A stretch of 40,677 nt of DNA from Clostridiales bacterium DTU089 (lineage in GTDB: Bacteria; Bacillota; Clostridia; Oscillospirales; Acutalibacteraceae). Below, piece after piece: positions 14,116-22,816 of this stretch (positions are counted from its first letter, which is position 1; each line of letters begins with the position of its first letter). The stretch spans positions 1 to 40,677 of the forward strand of contig LFSB01000044.1 in the NCBI GenBank assembly GCA_001513045.1, given 5' to 3'. The notes beneath the pieces were generated by a model. It saw nothing but the letters and a program-made list of their open reading frames with translations, was not told where the DNA came from and made no database searches. The translations under genes and the position numbers were made by a program.

Positions 14116-15297
14116 TCATTCTCCTTCGGAAAGTGTCAGGTCAAGCACATGCAAGGCGCTGTCATCGGAATATGTTATGGTATCGGTTGCCGTAGACGAA
14201 CCGGTTATTATGCTTACTCTTTTCAGTATATCATATATTTCACCGTTGTCTATAAGATATTTTACCGCCTTCTCGTACTCTGTTTTGCCGGAAAACCTTA
14301 TCTGACAGGTGTTTTCGCCCGCGCGCACACACTCCGTAAGAATGTTTTTAAGACGCTCGGCGGTGTTGCCGTTATAGGTGAGAAAATACAGCGATTCTTT
14401 GACAAAATAATTGTTCCTTGTGTCGCTGCATCCCGGATTTTTCGGTTCAAGCTCCGAGTGGTCAAAGGCTATTTCGGAATCGTTGAGGTTAAAATATGTA
14501 TGGCTCACCGCTCCGTCGGGCGCACCGTCCGGGTCATCCCATGTGACATCAAGATGATATGGATTACCGTCAATATAGACGACATTCCACATGTGCAGCT
14601 GGCTGTCCCCCTGCTTGTCAACTGCCTTTCCCGTTATAAGATAGTTTCTTACCCCCATGCGTGAAAGCAGAAGCTGCGCCGCTCTTGAGTAGCCCTCGCA
14701 CACCGCCTCGCCGCGAACCAGCGCATCGTACGCGGAAATGGCCTTTTCATCGGTTTCGGAATAGCTGCAGGCTTTGACTATGCAGTCATGAACATACAGC
14801 TCCTTTTCGTAATCCGAGGCGATACCCGACGCGCCGGAGATAATCGAGTCAACAGCCTTACCGAGCAGCTCAGAGCGTTTATTGCACTCCTCAAGCGAGC
14901 ACGAATATTCCGGAATGAACACGCATCTTTTTGAAAAGCTCCATCCGCTCGTCATTGTCTTACACGACCTGCCCATACACAGCAGCTCAGGATTGTCATA
15001 ACAAAGCGCCTTGAACATCTCGTCAAGCTCCACCGAATTGAGCTCGGGAATTTCTATTTCCTTGGGGTGGGTTTTTATCTCCGCCATTATACGCTCATAC
15101 GCCTGCTTTGCGTTTTCGCTCAGATTGTTGTAGTAAAGTCTGCCGTCCGAGGAGGGAAAATCAGCCACCGTGACATCGGCTCCGGCATACGGCTGCGTGA
15201 GCGAGGCACTTCCGGTATCCGAAAAAATCAGCTTAACCGCAAAAAATGCGGCAACCACCGCAAGCATCGTCACAAGTACGCTGAGAAATCTTTTCAT
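14116..15297 (-). CDS. Membrane-anchored transglutaminase-like protein
   Basis: This 393-residue protein has an N-terminal hydrophobic segment (about residues 4-24), likely a signal anchor or uncleaved signal. A transglutaminase/protease-like core follows: Cys200 in [11 protein letters not shown], His235 in LHMWNVV and Asp250 in [10 protein letters not shown] form the expected Cys-His-Asp triad. Proteins of this group act outside the cell as cysteine proteases or wall-modifying enzymes, but many have no known substrate. GGAG lies eight bases before the ATG. It overlaps the LCP-like gene by ATGA and its own stop touches folE, so these two envelope genes appear to head the folate transcript. 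Confidence 0.85.
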   Translation of the reverse strand: MKRFLSVLVTMLAVVAAFFAVKLIFSDTGSASLTQPYAGADVTVADFPSSDGRLYYNNLSENAKQAYERIMAEIKTHPKEIEIPELNSVELDEMFKALCYDNPELLCMGRSCKTMTSGWSFSKRCVFIPEYSCSLEECNKRSELLGKAVDSIISGASGIASDYEKELYVHDCIVKACSYSETDEKAISAYDALVRGEAVCEGYSRAAQLLLSRMGVRNYLITGKAVDKQGDSQLHMWNVVYIDGNPYHLDVTWDDPDGAPDGAVSHTYFNLNDSEIAFDHSELEPKNPGCSDTRNNYFVKESLYFLTYNGNTAERLKNILTECVRAGENTCQIRFSGKTEYEKAVKYLIDNGEIYDILKRVSIITGSSTATDTITYSDDSALHVLDLTLSEGE

Positions 15298-16178
15298 GAA
15301 ATCAACTCCGATACAGAGGATACCGCCTGTGCGGGCGAAGCGACCGATTTTATAAACTGCTTTATCGCAGCCTCATGTGAAATATAGTCAACCGCCGAAA
15401 TGTCTGTGGTTACCGAATTTATAAGGGATGAAAAAAGCTTCTCGCCCTTTTCGGAATATTCGGGAGTTGCAAAGCAGTCAAGCACCGCGCAAATTATCCT
15501 GTTCTTTTCTTCCGCGGCGTACTGTGCGGACTTCTGAGTGTTCAGATAATCAAGGTATTTTGTCAGCATATCCCCCGAAAGCTTTTGTACACCGGCATCA
15601 AGCACAAGCACGGTGTCGCCGTCACGGTACTCGGTGCGCTCCGGAATATTCAGCTGCACATCCCCGAGAGTGCGGAATATCTTCTTAATGCCGCTGTCGG
15701 TTATCTTCAGATATCTTGCCGCCTTTGTTCCGGTCAAAATTCCCGTAGCATCCCGCAGCGCAACCGCTCCGCCTAAAGAATATACGTCCGAAAGCAGCTC
15801 GGCCTTGCCGTTTATTATACACTGTGACGACATGGAAAGAGTGCACACGCTCAAGCGCGCGGCATCGGCATCGGCTCTGATAACAGCTGCTGTCTCAAGC
15901 GCCTTTCCGTCATCGGAAACAAGCAGTAACAGAAAATCTGTTTTCCCGGAAATCACAGGCGCCGCGGAGGGCTGCTCAGACGTCGTTACCTGAGAGGTCG
16001 TTTCATCGGAGCGCAGAATATTTGAAAGGTCATAATCCACCGAGCGGAGAAACATAAGAACCGAAACACTGCCGAACACAAGCGCAAAGCAGCAGAAGGC
16101 TATAAGAAAAAGCCCGGTATTTTTTCTTTTTTTGTAGCTGCCCGAAGTCAGGTCAAGACCCTTGCCTCTTTTGCGCAT
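15294..16178 (-). CDS. Degenerate LytR-CpsA-Psr (LCP)-like protein
   Basis: This 294-residue protein has a basic N-terminus, one membrane helix (about residues 23-45), a Ser/Thr-rich linker and an extracellular domain resembling an LCP fold (residues about 75-225: FLLLLVSDDG, RLSVCTLSMSSQC, YSLGGAVALRDATGILTG, LGDVQLNIPE, LSGDMLTKYLDYLN). LCP enzymes attach teichoic acids or polysaccharides to peptidoglycan. Here the usual IPRDT Arg/Asp and the C-terminal Y-x-R-x-R are missing, so transferase activity is doubtful. The ATG at 16178 has GGAGG nine bases upstream; the longer frame to 16307 has none. It is divergent from sigG. Confidence 0.65.
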   Translation of the reverse strand: MRKRGKGLDLTSGSYKKRKNTGLFLIAFCCFALVFGSVSVLMFLRSVDYDLSNILRSDETTSQVTTSEQPSAAPVISGKTDFLLLLVSDDGKALETAAVIRADADAARLSVCTLSMSSQCIINGKAELLSDVYSLGGAVALRDATGILTGTKAARYLKITDSGIKKIFRTLGDVQLNIPERTEYRDGDTVLVLDAGVQKLSGDMLTKYLDYLNTQKSAQYAAEEKNRIICAVLDCFATPEYSEKGEKLFSSLINSVTTDISAVDYISHEAAIKQFIKSVASPAQAVSSVSELIS

Positions 16179-16348
16179 TTCGGCTTTTCCTCCGTTTCTC
16201 CGTATAAAACAATATATACCTATTATACCCGTAACGGCGGAAAAAACAAGTCCGAAGCGCTTTAAATTTCTTTTGATTTGCGGAATCAGCAGAGCCATCC
16301 GCGGCAATACTTAAATTGAAATCAAATGAAATTCGGAGGATGGGCTGT

Positions 16349-17119
16349 ATGCAATTCGGAAAGGTTGAAATCTGCGGTGTAAACACCTCAAAGCTAAAGG
16401 TGCTCAAGGAATCGGAAAAAACAGCATTGTTAAAAAAGGTTCACGCCGGCGACCGTTCGGCGCGCGACGAGCTTGTGAACGGAAATCTGAGACTTGTATT
16501 GAGCGTTATACAGCGTTTTACCGGCAGAGGCGAAAATCCCGATGACCTTTTCCAGGTCGGTTGTATCGGCCTTATAAAGGCTATTGACAACTTTGACCTT
16601 TCGCAGAACGTGCGCTTTTCAACCTATGCGGTCCCGATGATAATCGGTGAAATCCGAAGATATCTGCGTGACAACAACTCCGTGCGCGTGAGCCGCTCGA
16701 TGCGCGACACCGCTTACCATGCCATGCAGATACGCGATGAGCTTACCTCCTCCGGAGGCAGAGAGCCTACCGTGGAGGAAATCGCCGAAAAAATGGGAAT
16801 TCCGAAAAGCGAGGTTGTGCTTGCACTTGAGGCAATTGTGGAGCCGGTATCGTTCTATGAGCCGGTTTTTTCAGACGGCGGAGACACAATATATGTTATG
16901 GACCAGCTCGGCTCAAGCGACGATGATGACGGCTGGATTGATGAAATACTGCTACGCGAGTCCATAAAAAAGCTCCCCGAACGCGAGAAAAAAATACTCA
17001 CTCTGCGCTTTATGCTCGGAAAAACGCAGATGGAGGTAGCCTCTGAAATCGGAATATCTCAGGCACAGGTGTCACGCCTTGAAAAGTCCGCTCTGCGAGA
17101 ATTGAAACGAGGACGCTGA
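16349..17119 (+). CDS. sigG: RNA polymerase sporulation sigma factor SigG
   Basis: This 256-residue sigma factor directs late forespore transcription. Its N-terminus KVEICGVNTSKL is the SigG signature. Region 2 holds LVNGNLRLVLSVIQRF, DLFQVGCIGLIKAIDNFD and FSTYAVPMIIGEIRRYLRDNN. Region 4 ends with GKTQMEVASEIGISQAQVSRLEKSAL. Length and order match known SigG. The ATG at 16349 follows GGAGGA by eight bases. In Bacillus, sigG follows sigE; here no spoIIGA or sigE is adjacent, and the gene is divergent from the LCP-like gene. A sequence GGCAATACTT (16303-16312) resembles a sigma-F -10, but I see no good -35, so its promoter is uncertain. Confidence 0.95.
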   Translation: MQFGKVEICGVNTSKLKVLKESEKTALLKKVHAGDRSARDELVNGNLRLVLSVIQRFTGRGENPDDLFQVGCIGLIKAIDNFDLSQNVRFSTYAVPMIIGEIRRYLRDNNSVRVSRSMRDTAYHAMQIRDELTSSGGREPTVEEIAEKMGIPKSEVVLALEAIVEPVSFYEPVFSDGGDTIYVMDQLGSSDDDDGWIDEILLRESIKKLPEREKKILTLRFMLGKTQMEVASEIGISQAQVSRLEKSALRELKRGR

Positions 17120-17208
17120 CATTTTTACAAAACGGAATCGAGAGAAAATACAACGAAAAAGTTAGTATACGAGAGTAAATCCCCGATTTTTTAAGGTCAA
17201 AAATAAAT

Positions 17209-17225
17209 TTTGACCTTTTTTGACC
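17209..17225 (-). promoter_or_regulatory. CtsR box, upstream of -35
   Basis: On the minus strand this reads GGTCAAA-AAA-GGTCAAA, a perfect match to the CtsR heptad repeat (A/G-GTCAAA-NAN-A/G-GTCAAA). It ends 11 bases before the ctsR -35 hexamer. A further GGTCAAA at 17195-17201 in the opposite orientation extends it. Confidence 0.9.
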
Positions 17226-17236
17226 TTGGTTTGACT

Positions 17237-17265
17237 TTGACACACTTCCGCCAAGCGGCTATAAT
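17237..17265 (+). promoter_or_regulatory. Consensus sigma-A promoter of the ctsR operon
   Basis: TTGACA (17237-17242) and TATAAT (17260-17265) are both perfect and separated by 17 bases. Such a strong promoter needs repression, which the flanking CtsR boxes can supply. The leader to the ctsR ATG is about 85 bases. Confidence 0.92.
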
Positions 17266-17276
17266 ATAAATCGCAA

Positions 17277-17293
17277 GGTCAAAGAAAGTCAAA
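17277..17293 (+). promoter_or_regulatory. CtsR box, downstream of -10
   Basis: GGTCAAA-GAA-AGTCAAA matches the CtsR operator consensus perfectly and lies about 11 bases after the -10 hexamer, over the transcription start. It should let CtsR block its own operon until heat or protein stress. Confidence 0.93.
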
Positions 17294-17359
17294 GACTAAA
17301 AAGAAGATTCAAGTCCGATTTTTAAATCAAATCTTTGCGGAGATTGGAGAGACGCGAAA

Positions 17360-17818
17360 ATGAATATCAGCAATTCCATCACCCAGCTTATTATGAGTAT
17401 GCTTGAGGGAAACGATTATACCGACATACAGCGCAACGAGCTTGCAGAAAGCCTCGGATGTGTGCCCAGCCAGATAAATTATGTTATATCCTCGCGCTTT
17501 ACGCCGGAGCAGGGCTACACCGTCGAGAGCCGCAGAGGCGGCGGAGGCTACATCAGAATATACCGCGCAAAGCCCGATTACTCCGCGCCGCTTATGCATC
17601 TTGTAAACTCCGTAGGTGAAGCAATAGACGAAAACACCTGCCGGGCTCATCTGTATAATCTGACCTATCAGAAGCTGCTTGCGCCGGAAACGGCAAGCCT
17701 TATAATGGCGGCGACAGCCAACAGCTCGTACCGGGAGGTTCCGCAGGAATACCGCGACCGGCTGCGAGCGGCAATTTTCAAGCAAATGCTTCTCACAGTA
17801 AACCGTAATTCAAATTAA
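17360..17818 (+). CDS. ctsR: Class III stress repressor CtsR
   Basis: This 152-residue repressor binds heptad repeats before protein-quality-control genes. It shows the N-terminal winged HTH (DYTDIQRNELAESLGCVPSQINYVISSRF) and the wing RRGGGGYIRI with the Gly-rich tetrad that senses heat and contains the arginines touched by McsB. A C-terminal dimerisation and ClpC-interaction part follows. Its length is typical. Both CtsR boxes lie in its own promoter, so autoregulation is expected. It begins the operon ctsR-mcsA-mcsB-clpC, the standard Firmicute order. GGAGA lies before the ATG, with a slightly long spacing. Confidence 0.96.
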   Translation: MNISNSITQLIMSMLEGNDYTDIQRNELAESLGCVPSQINYVISSRFTPEQGYTVESRRGGGGYIRIYRAKPDYSAPLMHLVNSVGEAIDENTCRAHLYNLTYQKLLAPETASLIMAATANSSYREVPQEYRDRLRAAIFKQMLLTVNRNSN

Positions 17819-17835
17819 GACCGGAGGAATATATT

Positions 17836-18342
17836 ATGTTGTGTCAAAATTGTAAAAAGAACGAAGCAAACACCCATTTTAAAAGAATAATCAACGGCAG
17901 CACTTCCGAAATACATCTGTGTGCGGAATGCGCGGAGGCTCTCGGATACGCTAATGCGTTTTCGGGCTTCGGGCTCGGACTCGGCGACCTTTTCGGAAAC
18001 CTGCTCGGCTACAGCGCCATGCCCGCTCACGCGGGAGCCACCCTGCGCTGCCCGATGTGCGGCAACTCCTTTGACGACATCGCAAAGAGCGGCAAGCTCG
18101 GCTGCGCGGAATGCTATGAAACCTTTTATGATAAGCTTCTCCCCTCCCTTCAGCGCATCCACGGCAAGACGAAGCACGAGGGCAAGCAGGCTAATTCGGG
18201 CACACAGCAGGTTAATTCGCCGGATGTCGCCGATATTCTGAAGGAAAAGCTCAGCAAGGCTGTTGAGGAACAGAATTTCGAGGAGGCCGCGCGCATAAGG
18301 GACGAGCTTAAAAAGATAGAAAAGGACGGCGAGAAGAAATGA
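17836..18342 (+). CDS. mcsA: McsA, zinc-binding activator of McsB
   Basis: This 168-residue protein has four Cys pairs (CQNC, CAEC, CPMC, CAEC) for zinc and a C-terminal UVR-type helical hairpin (LSKAVEEQNFEEAARIRDELKKIEK). McsA stimulates the McsB arginine kinase and helps release CtsR. A Gly/Phe-rich stretch near residues 38-55 links the first two zinc sites to the rest. GGAGG lies nine bases before the ATG, and the stop overlaps mcsB by ATGA. Confidence 0.95.
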   Translation: MLCQNCKKNEANTHFKRIINGSTSEIHLCAECAEALGYANAFSGFGLGLGDLFGNLLGYSAMPAHAGATLRCPMCGNSFDDIAKSGKLGCAECYETFYDKLLPSLQRIHGKTKHEGKQANSGTQQVNSPDVADILKEKLSKAVEEQNFEEAARIRDELKKIEKDGEKK

Positions 18343-19355
18343 GTGAAAAATGGTATCTCGGTGCAGGAGCGCAAAACGATATTGTTCTGAGCACCCGTAT
18401 AAGGCTGGCAAGGAACCTCAGCGAATACCCCTTCCCCGCAAAGCTCGGTATACCCGAAAGAATAAAGGTCAACAATCTTATAAAGGACGCGCTCTCCTGC
18501 GAGGGTGCTCCGAAGCTCAAATATATTGAGATGAAAACCCTCTCGCAGTACGAAGCGGTATCGCTTGCGGAAAGGCACCTGATAAGTCCTGAGTTTGCAT
18601 CCTCAGGTGACGGACGCGCTCTGCTGCTTGCGCCGGATGAGGCCGTGAGCATCATGCTCTGCGAGGAGGACCACATCAGGTTGCAGGTGATGTACGCCGG
18701 ACTTGCACTTGAGGAGGCGTTCGCCTATGCAAACACAATCGATGACATAATCGACTCAAAGCTGCATTATGCGTTTGACGAGCGCATAGGATATTTAACA
18801 CAGTGTCCGACCAATCTCGGCACAGGCATGCGTGCATCGGTTATGCTGCATTTGCCGGCTCTCACAAGATGCGGACAGATGCAAAGACTCGTTTCCACCG
18901 TTTCCAAGCTCGGACTTGCCATCCGCGGCTCATACGGAGAGGGCTCGGCTGCGAAGGGCGACTTGTATCAGCTGAGCAACCAGATAACTCTCGGCATTTC
19001 CGAAAAATCCGCAATAGAAAATCTAAAATCCATCACCCTGCAAATCGCGGCACAGGAACGCGCGGCACGCGAGGAGCTTTGCAAGGATATCAACTACGAG
19101 GATAAAATATTCAGGGCGTACGGCATACTTTCACAGGCAAGGCTGCTGACCTCCGATGAATTCATGGAGCTTATTTCCTTCGTGCGTCTCGGTGCTGTCA
19201 AAAAGCTGCTGCCGATAGACGAGCATACGGTAAATGACCTGCTCGTGTCAATGCAGCCCGCTACAATATCATTAAGCGTCGAAAGACCTCTCGACGCGCA
19301 GGAAAGAGATATTCTGCGCGCACAGCGTGTAAGGGACGCTATCAAGGAGGAATAA
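18339..19355 (+). CDS. mcsB: Protein arginine kinase McsB
   Basis: This 338-residue protein has the phosphagen-kinase catalytic core. STRIRLARNL lies near residue 20, CEEDHIRLQ near 108 and CPTNLGTGMRASVMLHLP near 155, the last carrying the guanidino-kinase Cys. McsB phosphorylates arginines on CtsR and misfolded proteins, marking them for ClpCP. The C-terminal helical domain is complete. The start overlaps mcsA; the clpC ATG follows the stop by two bases. Confidence 0.96.
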   Translation: MSEKWYLGAGAQNDIVLSTRIRLARNLSEYPFPAKLGIPERIKVNNLIKDALSCEGAPKLKYIEMKTLSQYEAVSLAERHLISPEFASSGDGRALLLAPDEAVSIMLCEEDHIRLQVMYAGLALEEAFAYANTIDDIIDSKLHYAFDERIGYLTQCPTNLGTGMRASVMLHLPALTRCGQMQRLVSTVSKLGLAIRGSYGEGSAAKGDLYQLSNQITLGISEKSAIENLKSITLQIAAQERAAREELCKDINYEDKIFRAYGILSQARLLTSDEFMELISFVRLGAVKKLLPIDEHTVNDLLVSMQPATISLSVERPLDAQERDILRAQRVRDAIKEE

Positions 19356-19357
19356 TT

Positions 19358-21820
19358 ATGTATAAATTCACCGGCTTCACCGAAAAAGCAAATGCCGCAC
19401 TCAACAGCGCAATTGAAGCCGCGGAGGATATGGGTCACACCTATATAGGCAGCGAGCATCTGCTTTTAGGCCTTTTATATGACACCTCAACCGTTGCGGG
19501 AACCGTGCTTTCAAATCAAAAGGTGACACGCGCAAAGCTTGAGGATATGCTGAAAAAATCCGTGGGCGTGGGTATGCCCACACAGCTCACACCAGACGAT
19601 TTCACACCCCGAAGCAAGCACATAGTTGAGATGTCCGCCGTTCAGGCAAGGAGCATGGGGCTTTCCGCAGTCGGTACCGAGCACATACTCATGGCAATAA
19701 TCCGCGAGGGACAGTCGGCGGCTTTTCAGCTTCTCACGCAGCTCGGCGTATCCGTTCAGGAGCTTATGTCCGACATGGGCAAGGCAATAGTCGGAGAACA
19801 ACCCTCCTCTCCCGCCGGCAAGGCATCCTATTCACACGGCAAGGAAAAAAGCAATACGGGAACGCTTGACCAGTTCGGCAGAGACCTTACGGAGATGGCG
19901 AAGCAAAAGCTCATTGACCCCGTTATCGGCAGACAAAAGGAAATTGAAAGAGTAATTCAGATACTCAGCCGCCGCACCAAAAACAACCCCTGCCTTATAG
20001 GTGAACCCGGTGTCGGCAAAACCGCTATCGCAGAGGGGCTGGCACTGAAAATCGCATCAGGAGAGGTTCCGGAGCTGCTCAAAAGCAAGCGCATTGTTTC
20101 GCTCGACCTGACAGGTATGGTTGCCGGAACAAAGTATCGCGGCGATTTCGAGGAGCGCATTAAAGCGGTTGTTGAGGAGGTTATAAACGCCGGTGACGTG
20201 ATACTCTTTATCGACGAGCTTCACACAATTGTGGGCGCAGGCAGCGCGGAGGGCGCGGTTGACGCCGCAAATATTCTCAAGCCGTCGCTCGCCAGAGGTG
20301 AAATGCAGGTAATCGGCGCTACCACAATCGAGGAATACCGCAAGCATATCGAAAAGGACGCCGCGCTCGAAAGACGCTTCCAGCCCGTCACGGTTGATGA
20401 ACCGAGTGAGGACGAGGCGGTTGAAATACTTCGCGGACTGCGTGATAAATATGAGGCTCACCACAAGGTGAAAATCACTGATGAGTCGATAATTGCCGCG
20501 GTAAAAATGTCCTCTCGCTATATAGGCGACCGCTTCCTGCCCGACAAGGCCATAGACCTTGTTGACGAGGCGGCATCGCGGGTGCGCCTTCGTGCATATA
20601 CCGCTCCGCCGGAGCTCAAGGAGATTGAGGATAAAATAAAGGAAATCTCAAACGAAAAGGCGTACGCGATAAATTCCCAGGATTTCGAGCTTGCCGCGGA
20701 GCTGCGTGACAAGGAAAAGGAGCTTAACGCCAAGCTCACCGAGGAGAAGTCCAAGTGGCAGGAGGAGGCATCGCACGCCGTGGGCGAGGTTACGGCTCAG
20801 GAGATTGCCGAAATCGTATCCTCCTGGACCGGAATACCGGTGGTTCAGCTCACAACTCAGGAGAGCCTCAGACTGCTGAATATGGAGCAGGAGCTTCACA
20901 AGCGCATTGTAGGTCAGGATGAAGCGGTATCGGCGGTTGCAAAGGCTATCCGCCGCGGCAGAGTCGGACTCAAGGACCCCAAGCGTCCGGTCGGCTCGTT
21001 TATATTCCTCGGTCCTACCGGTGTGGGTAAAACCGAGCTTTGCAAAACGCTTGCAGAGTCCATGTTCGGCGATGAAAATGCGATGATACGTCTCGATATG
21101 TCAGAGTATATGGAAAAGCATACGGTGTCAAAGCTTATCGGCTCGCCGCCCGGCTATGTGGGCTTCGATGAGGGCGGTCAGCTTACCGAAAAAATACGCA
21201 GACATCCATACAGCGTGCTGCTGTTTGACGAGATTGAAAAGGCGCATCCGGACGTATTCAACATGCTTCTTCAAATACTTGACGACGGCATTCTCACCGA
21301 TGCGCAGGGCAGACGCGTGGACTTTAAAAACTGCATCATAATCATGACCTCAAACGTGGGAGCACAGCTCATATCCTCAAAGCAAAACGGTCTGGGCTTC
21401 TCAAATGAGAACAGCACAAGCGGCACAATGAGTGACGAACGCATACGCGACGCTGTTATGGGCGAGCTCAAGCGCACCTTCCGTCCTGAATTTCTCAACA
21501 GAATAGACGATATAATCGTTTTCCATCAGCTGGGCAAGGACGATATCAAGGAAATTGCAAGGCGCATGCTCAACGGGCTCAGGGCACACACCAACGAGCT
21601 TGAAATCGGTATGGAGTTCACCGACAAGGCAGTTGAACAAATCGCAGACGCGGGCTTCGACGCGGTTTACGGAGCAAGACCTCTGAGACGCGCTATACAA
21701 TCGCAAATCGAGGATAAGCTTTCAGAGGGAATACTTGACTCAAGCATACTTGCGGGCAAGAGCTACGTGTGTGATTACAAGGACGGCAGCTTTGTGTTTG
21801 AGGAACATCATGAAGGCTGA
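19358..21820 (+). CDS. clpC: ATP-dependent unfoldase ClpC
   Basis: This 820-residue Hsp100 unfoldase feeds ClpP. The N-domain (1-150) has two Clp repeats that bind phosphoarginine. AAA1 has Walker A GEPGVGKT (215-222) and Walker B LFIDELH. A UVR/middle-domain coiled coil around residues 420-475 binds McsA or MecA-type adaptors. AAA2 has Walker A GPTGVGKT (552-559) and FDEIEKAHP. The C-terminal domain ends with [18 protein letters not shown] lies eight bases before the ATG. A strong terminator closes the operon. Confidence 0.97.
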   Translation: MYKFTGFTEKANAALNSAIEAAEDMGHTYIGSEHLLLGLLYDTSTVAGTVLSNQKVTRAKLEDMLKKSVGVGMPTQLTPDDFTPRSKHIVEMSAVQARSMGLSAVGTEHILMAIIREGQSAAFQLLTQLGVSVQELMSDMGKAIVGEQPSSPAGKASYSHGKEKSNTGTLDQFGRDLTEMAKQKLIDPVIGRQKEIERVIQILSRRTKNNPCLIGEPGVGKTAIAEGLALKIASGEVPELLKSKRIVSLDLTGMVAGTKYRGDFEERIKAVVEEVINAGDVILFIDELHTIVGAGSAEGAVDAANILKPSLARGEMQVIGATTIEEYRKHIEKDAALERRFQPVTVDEPSEDEAVEILRGLRDKYEAHHKVKITDESIIAAVKMSSRYIGDRFLPDKAIDLVDEAASRVRLRAYTAPPELKEIEDKIKEISNEKAYAINSQDFELAAELRDKEKELNAKLTEEKSKWQEEASHAVGEVTAQEIAEIVSSWTGIPVVQLTTQESLRLLNMEQELHKRIVGQDEAVSAVAKAIRRGRVGLKDPKRPVGSFIFLGPTGVGKTELCKTLAESMFGDENAMIRLDMSEYMEKHTVSKLIGSPPGYVGFDEGGQLTEKIRRHPYSVLLFDEIEKAHPDVFNMLLQILDDGILTDAQGRRVDFKNCIIIMTSNVGAQLISSKQNGLGFSNENSTSGTMSDERIRDAVMGELKRTFRPEFLNRIDDIIVFHQLGKDDIKEIARRMLNGLRAHTNELEIGMEFTDKAVEQIADAGFDAVYGARPLRRAIQSQIEDKLSEGILDSSILAGKSYVCDYKDGSFVFEEHHEG

Positions 21821-21828
21821 ACAAAAAA

Positions 21829-21863
21829 CAACACCCCCGACTCAAAAAGTCGGGGGTGTTTGA
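21829..21863 (+). terminator. Terminator of the ctsR-clpC operon
   Basis: ACACCCCCGACT (21831-21842) pairs with AGTCGGGGGTGT (21848-21859) around a short A-rich loop, with T residues following. The A-run on the left may also serve the convergent secreted-protein gene. Confidence 0.9.
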
Positions 21864-21877
21864 TTTCAGGTGGATAA

Positions 21878-22717
21878 TTATTCTGCTCCGCCGGTTATCA
21901 TTGCAAGAAGGCTGTCAAGAAGAACGAAGATTGCCATAATCAGCTCAACATAGGAGCCGTTGGAAACCGACTCATAGGAAACTTCCTTCTCGTCTGTGAT
22001 GCCGGTCTTTACCCAGCTTGTGCCGTCAAACTGCTCAAGCTCGAAGGTAACAACAAGGGTCTTGATGCCTGTGCCGTTGTGGCTGTATGTGCCGGAATAA
22101 ATGCCCTCTGCAAACTTGTGCTCGTCGAGGTTTGCGGAATACTTAACGGGAGCATATCTGGTGTCGCCCTTTACAGGTGCGTCATTGTCCATTCCGTCGC
22201 CGACTGCGGTGAAGGTGATGTCGAGATATCTCTTATAGGTGGGCTCGGTGATGCCTTCGATTTTGTTGTCGGCAGCATCGGCAACCTTTTTGACCGCATA
22301 GTACTCAAGTGAAGAACCTACCTCGGCGACACCATCTTCCCAAATACCGGCATCGCTGTAGGTGGAGATTTCATAGAATGAATAAATAGTGTTTTTTCCG
22401 TAAGTTACGGGAGTGATGTCTACAGGCACATCGGTTCCGGTATAGGTGCCCAAGGGTGTTCCGGCAAGTGCATCAGCGTAAAGAGCAACATTCTTGCAAT
22501 AACGAGCGCCGGCCGCCGGATCCAGGGGTGCGGCATCGCTTGAAACCTTAACTTTAAACGAGCTGCCTACCTCATAGCAGGGAAGACCCTCGCAAAGGAC
22601 TGCGGATGCATCATCAACAAAAGTGGGACCGCTTGCCGCAAAAGCAGAAACGCAAAGCCCCGTCATGAGAAGAGCCGCAACGAGAACTATTGACATAACT
22701 CGGGATGAAATTTTCAT
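21878..22717 (-). CDS. Secreted protein with C-terminal hydrophobic tail
   Basis: I do not recognise the family. The 279-residue protein has a clear Sec signal peptide (MKISSRVMSIV..., cleavage probably after AFA near residue 27). A beta-rich acidic domain with many Tyr, Gly and Asp follows, and the protein ends with a hydrophobic stretch (about residues 255-275, ELIMAIFVLLDSLLAMI) followed only by TGGAE. The tail could anchor the protein in the membrane. There is no LPXTG sorting motif. AAAGGAG lies before the ATG and a promoter with 17-base spacing precedes it. It is a single gene between clpC and the rqcH operon. Confidence 0.7.
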   Translation of the reverse strand: MKISSRVMSIVLVAALLMTGLCVSAFAASGPTFVDDASAVLCEGLPCYEVGSSFKVKVSSDAAPLDPAAGARYCKNVALYADALAGTPLGTYTGTDVPVDITPVTYGKNTIYSFYEISTYSDAGIWEDGVAEVGSSLEYYAVKKVADAADNKIEGITEPTYKRYLDITFTAVGDGMDNDAPVKGDTRYAPVKYSANLDEHKFAEGIYSGTYSHNGTGIKTLVVTFELEQFDGTSWVKTGITDEKEVSYESVSNGSYVELIMAIFVLLDSLLAMITGGAE

Positions 22718-22760
22718 AAAAATACAACTCCTTTTTTTGTGTGATTTTACTGTTGGGTAT

Positions 22761-22789
22761 ATTCTACCATATATTTTTTATAAAATCAA
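22761..22789 (-). promoter_or_regulatory. Sigma-A promoter of the secreted-protein gene
   Basis: On the minus strand TTGATT (22784-22789) and TAGAAT (22761-22766) are separated by 17 bases, about 45 bases before the ATG at 22717. Confidence 0.75.
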
Positions 22790-22816
22790 ATGTTTTGTAT
22801 AAAATTCTTGAATTTT

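Noticed and set aside
16260-16348. Sigma-F promoter for sigG
   Set aside because: GGCAATACTT resembles a -10 element but no -35 of the GYATA type lies 15 bases upstream, so it was not listed as a feature.
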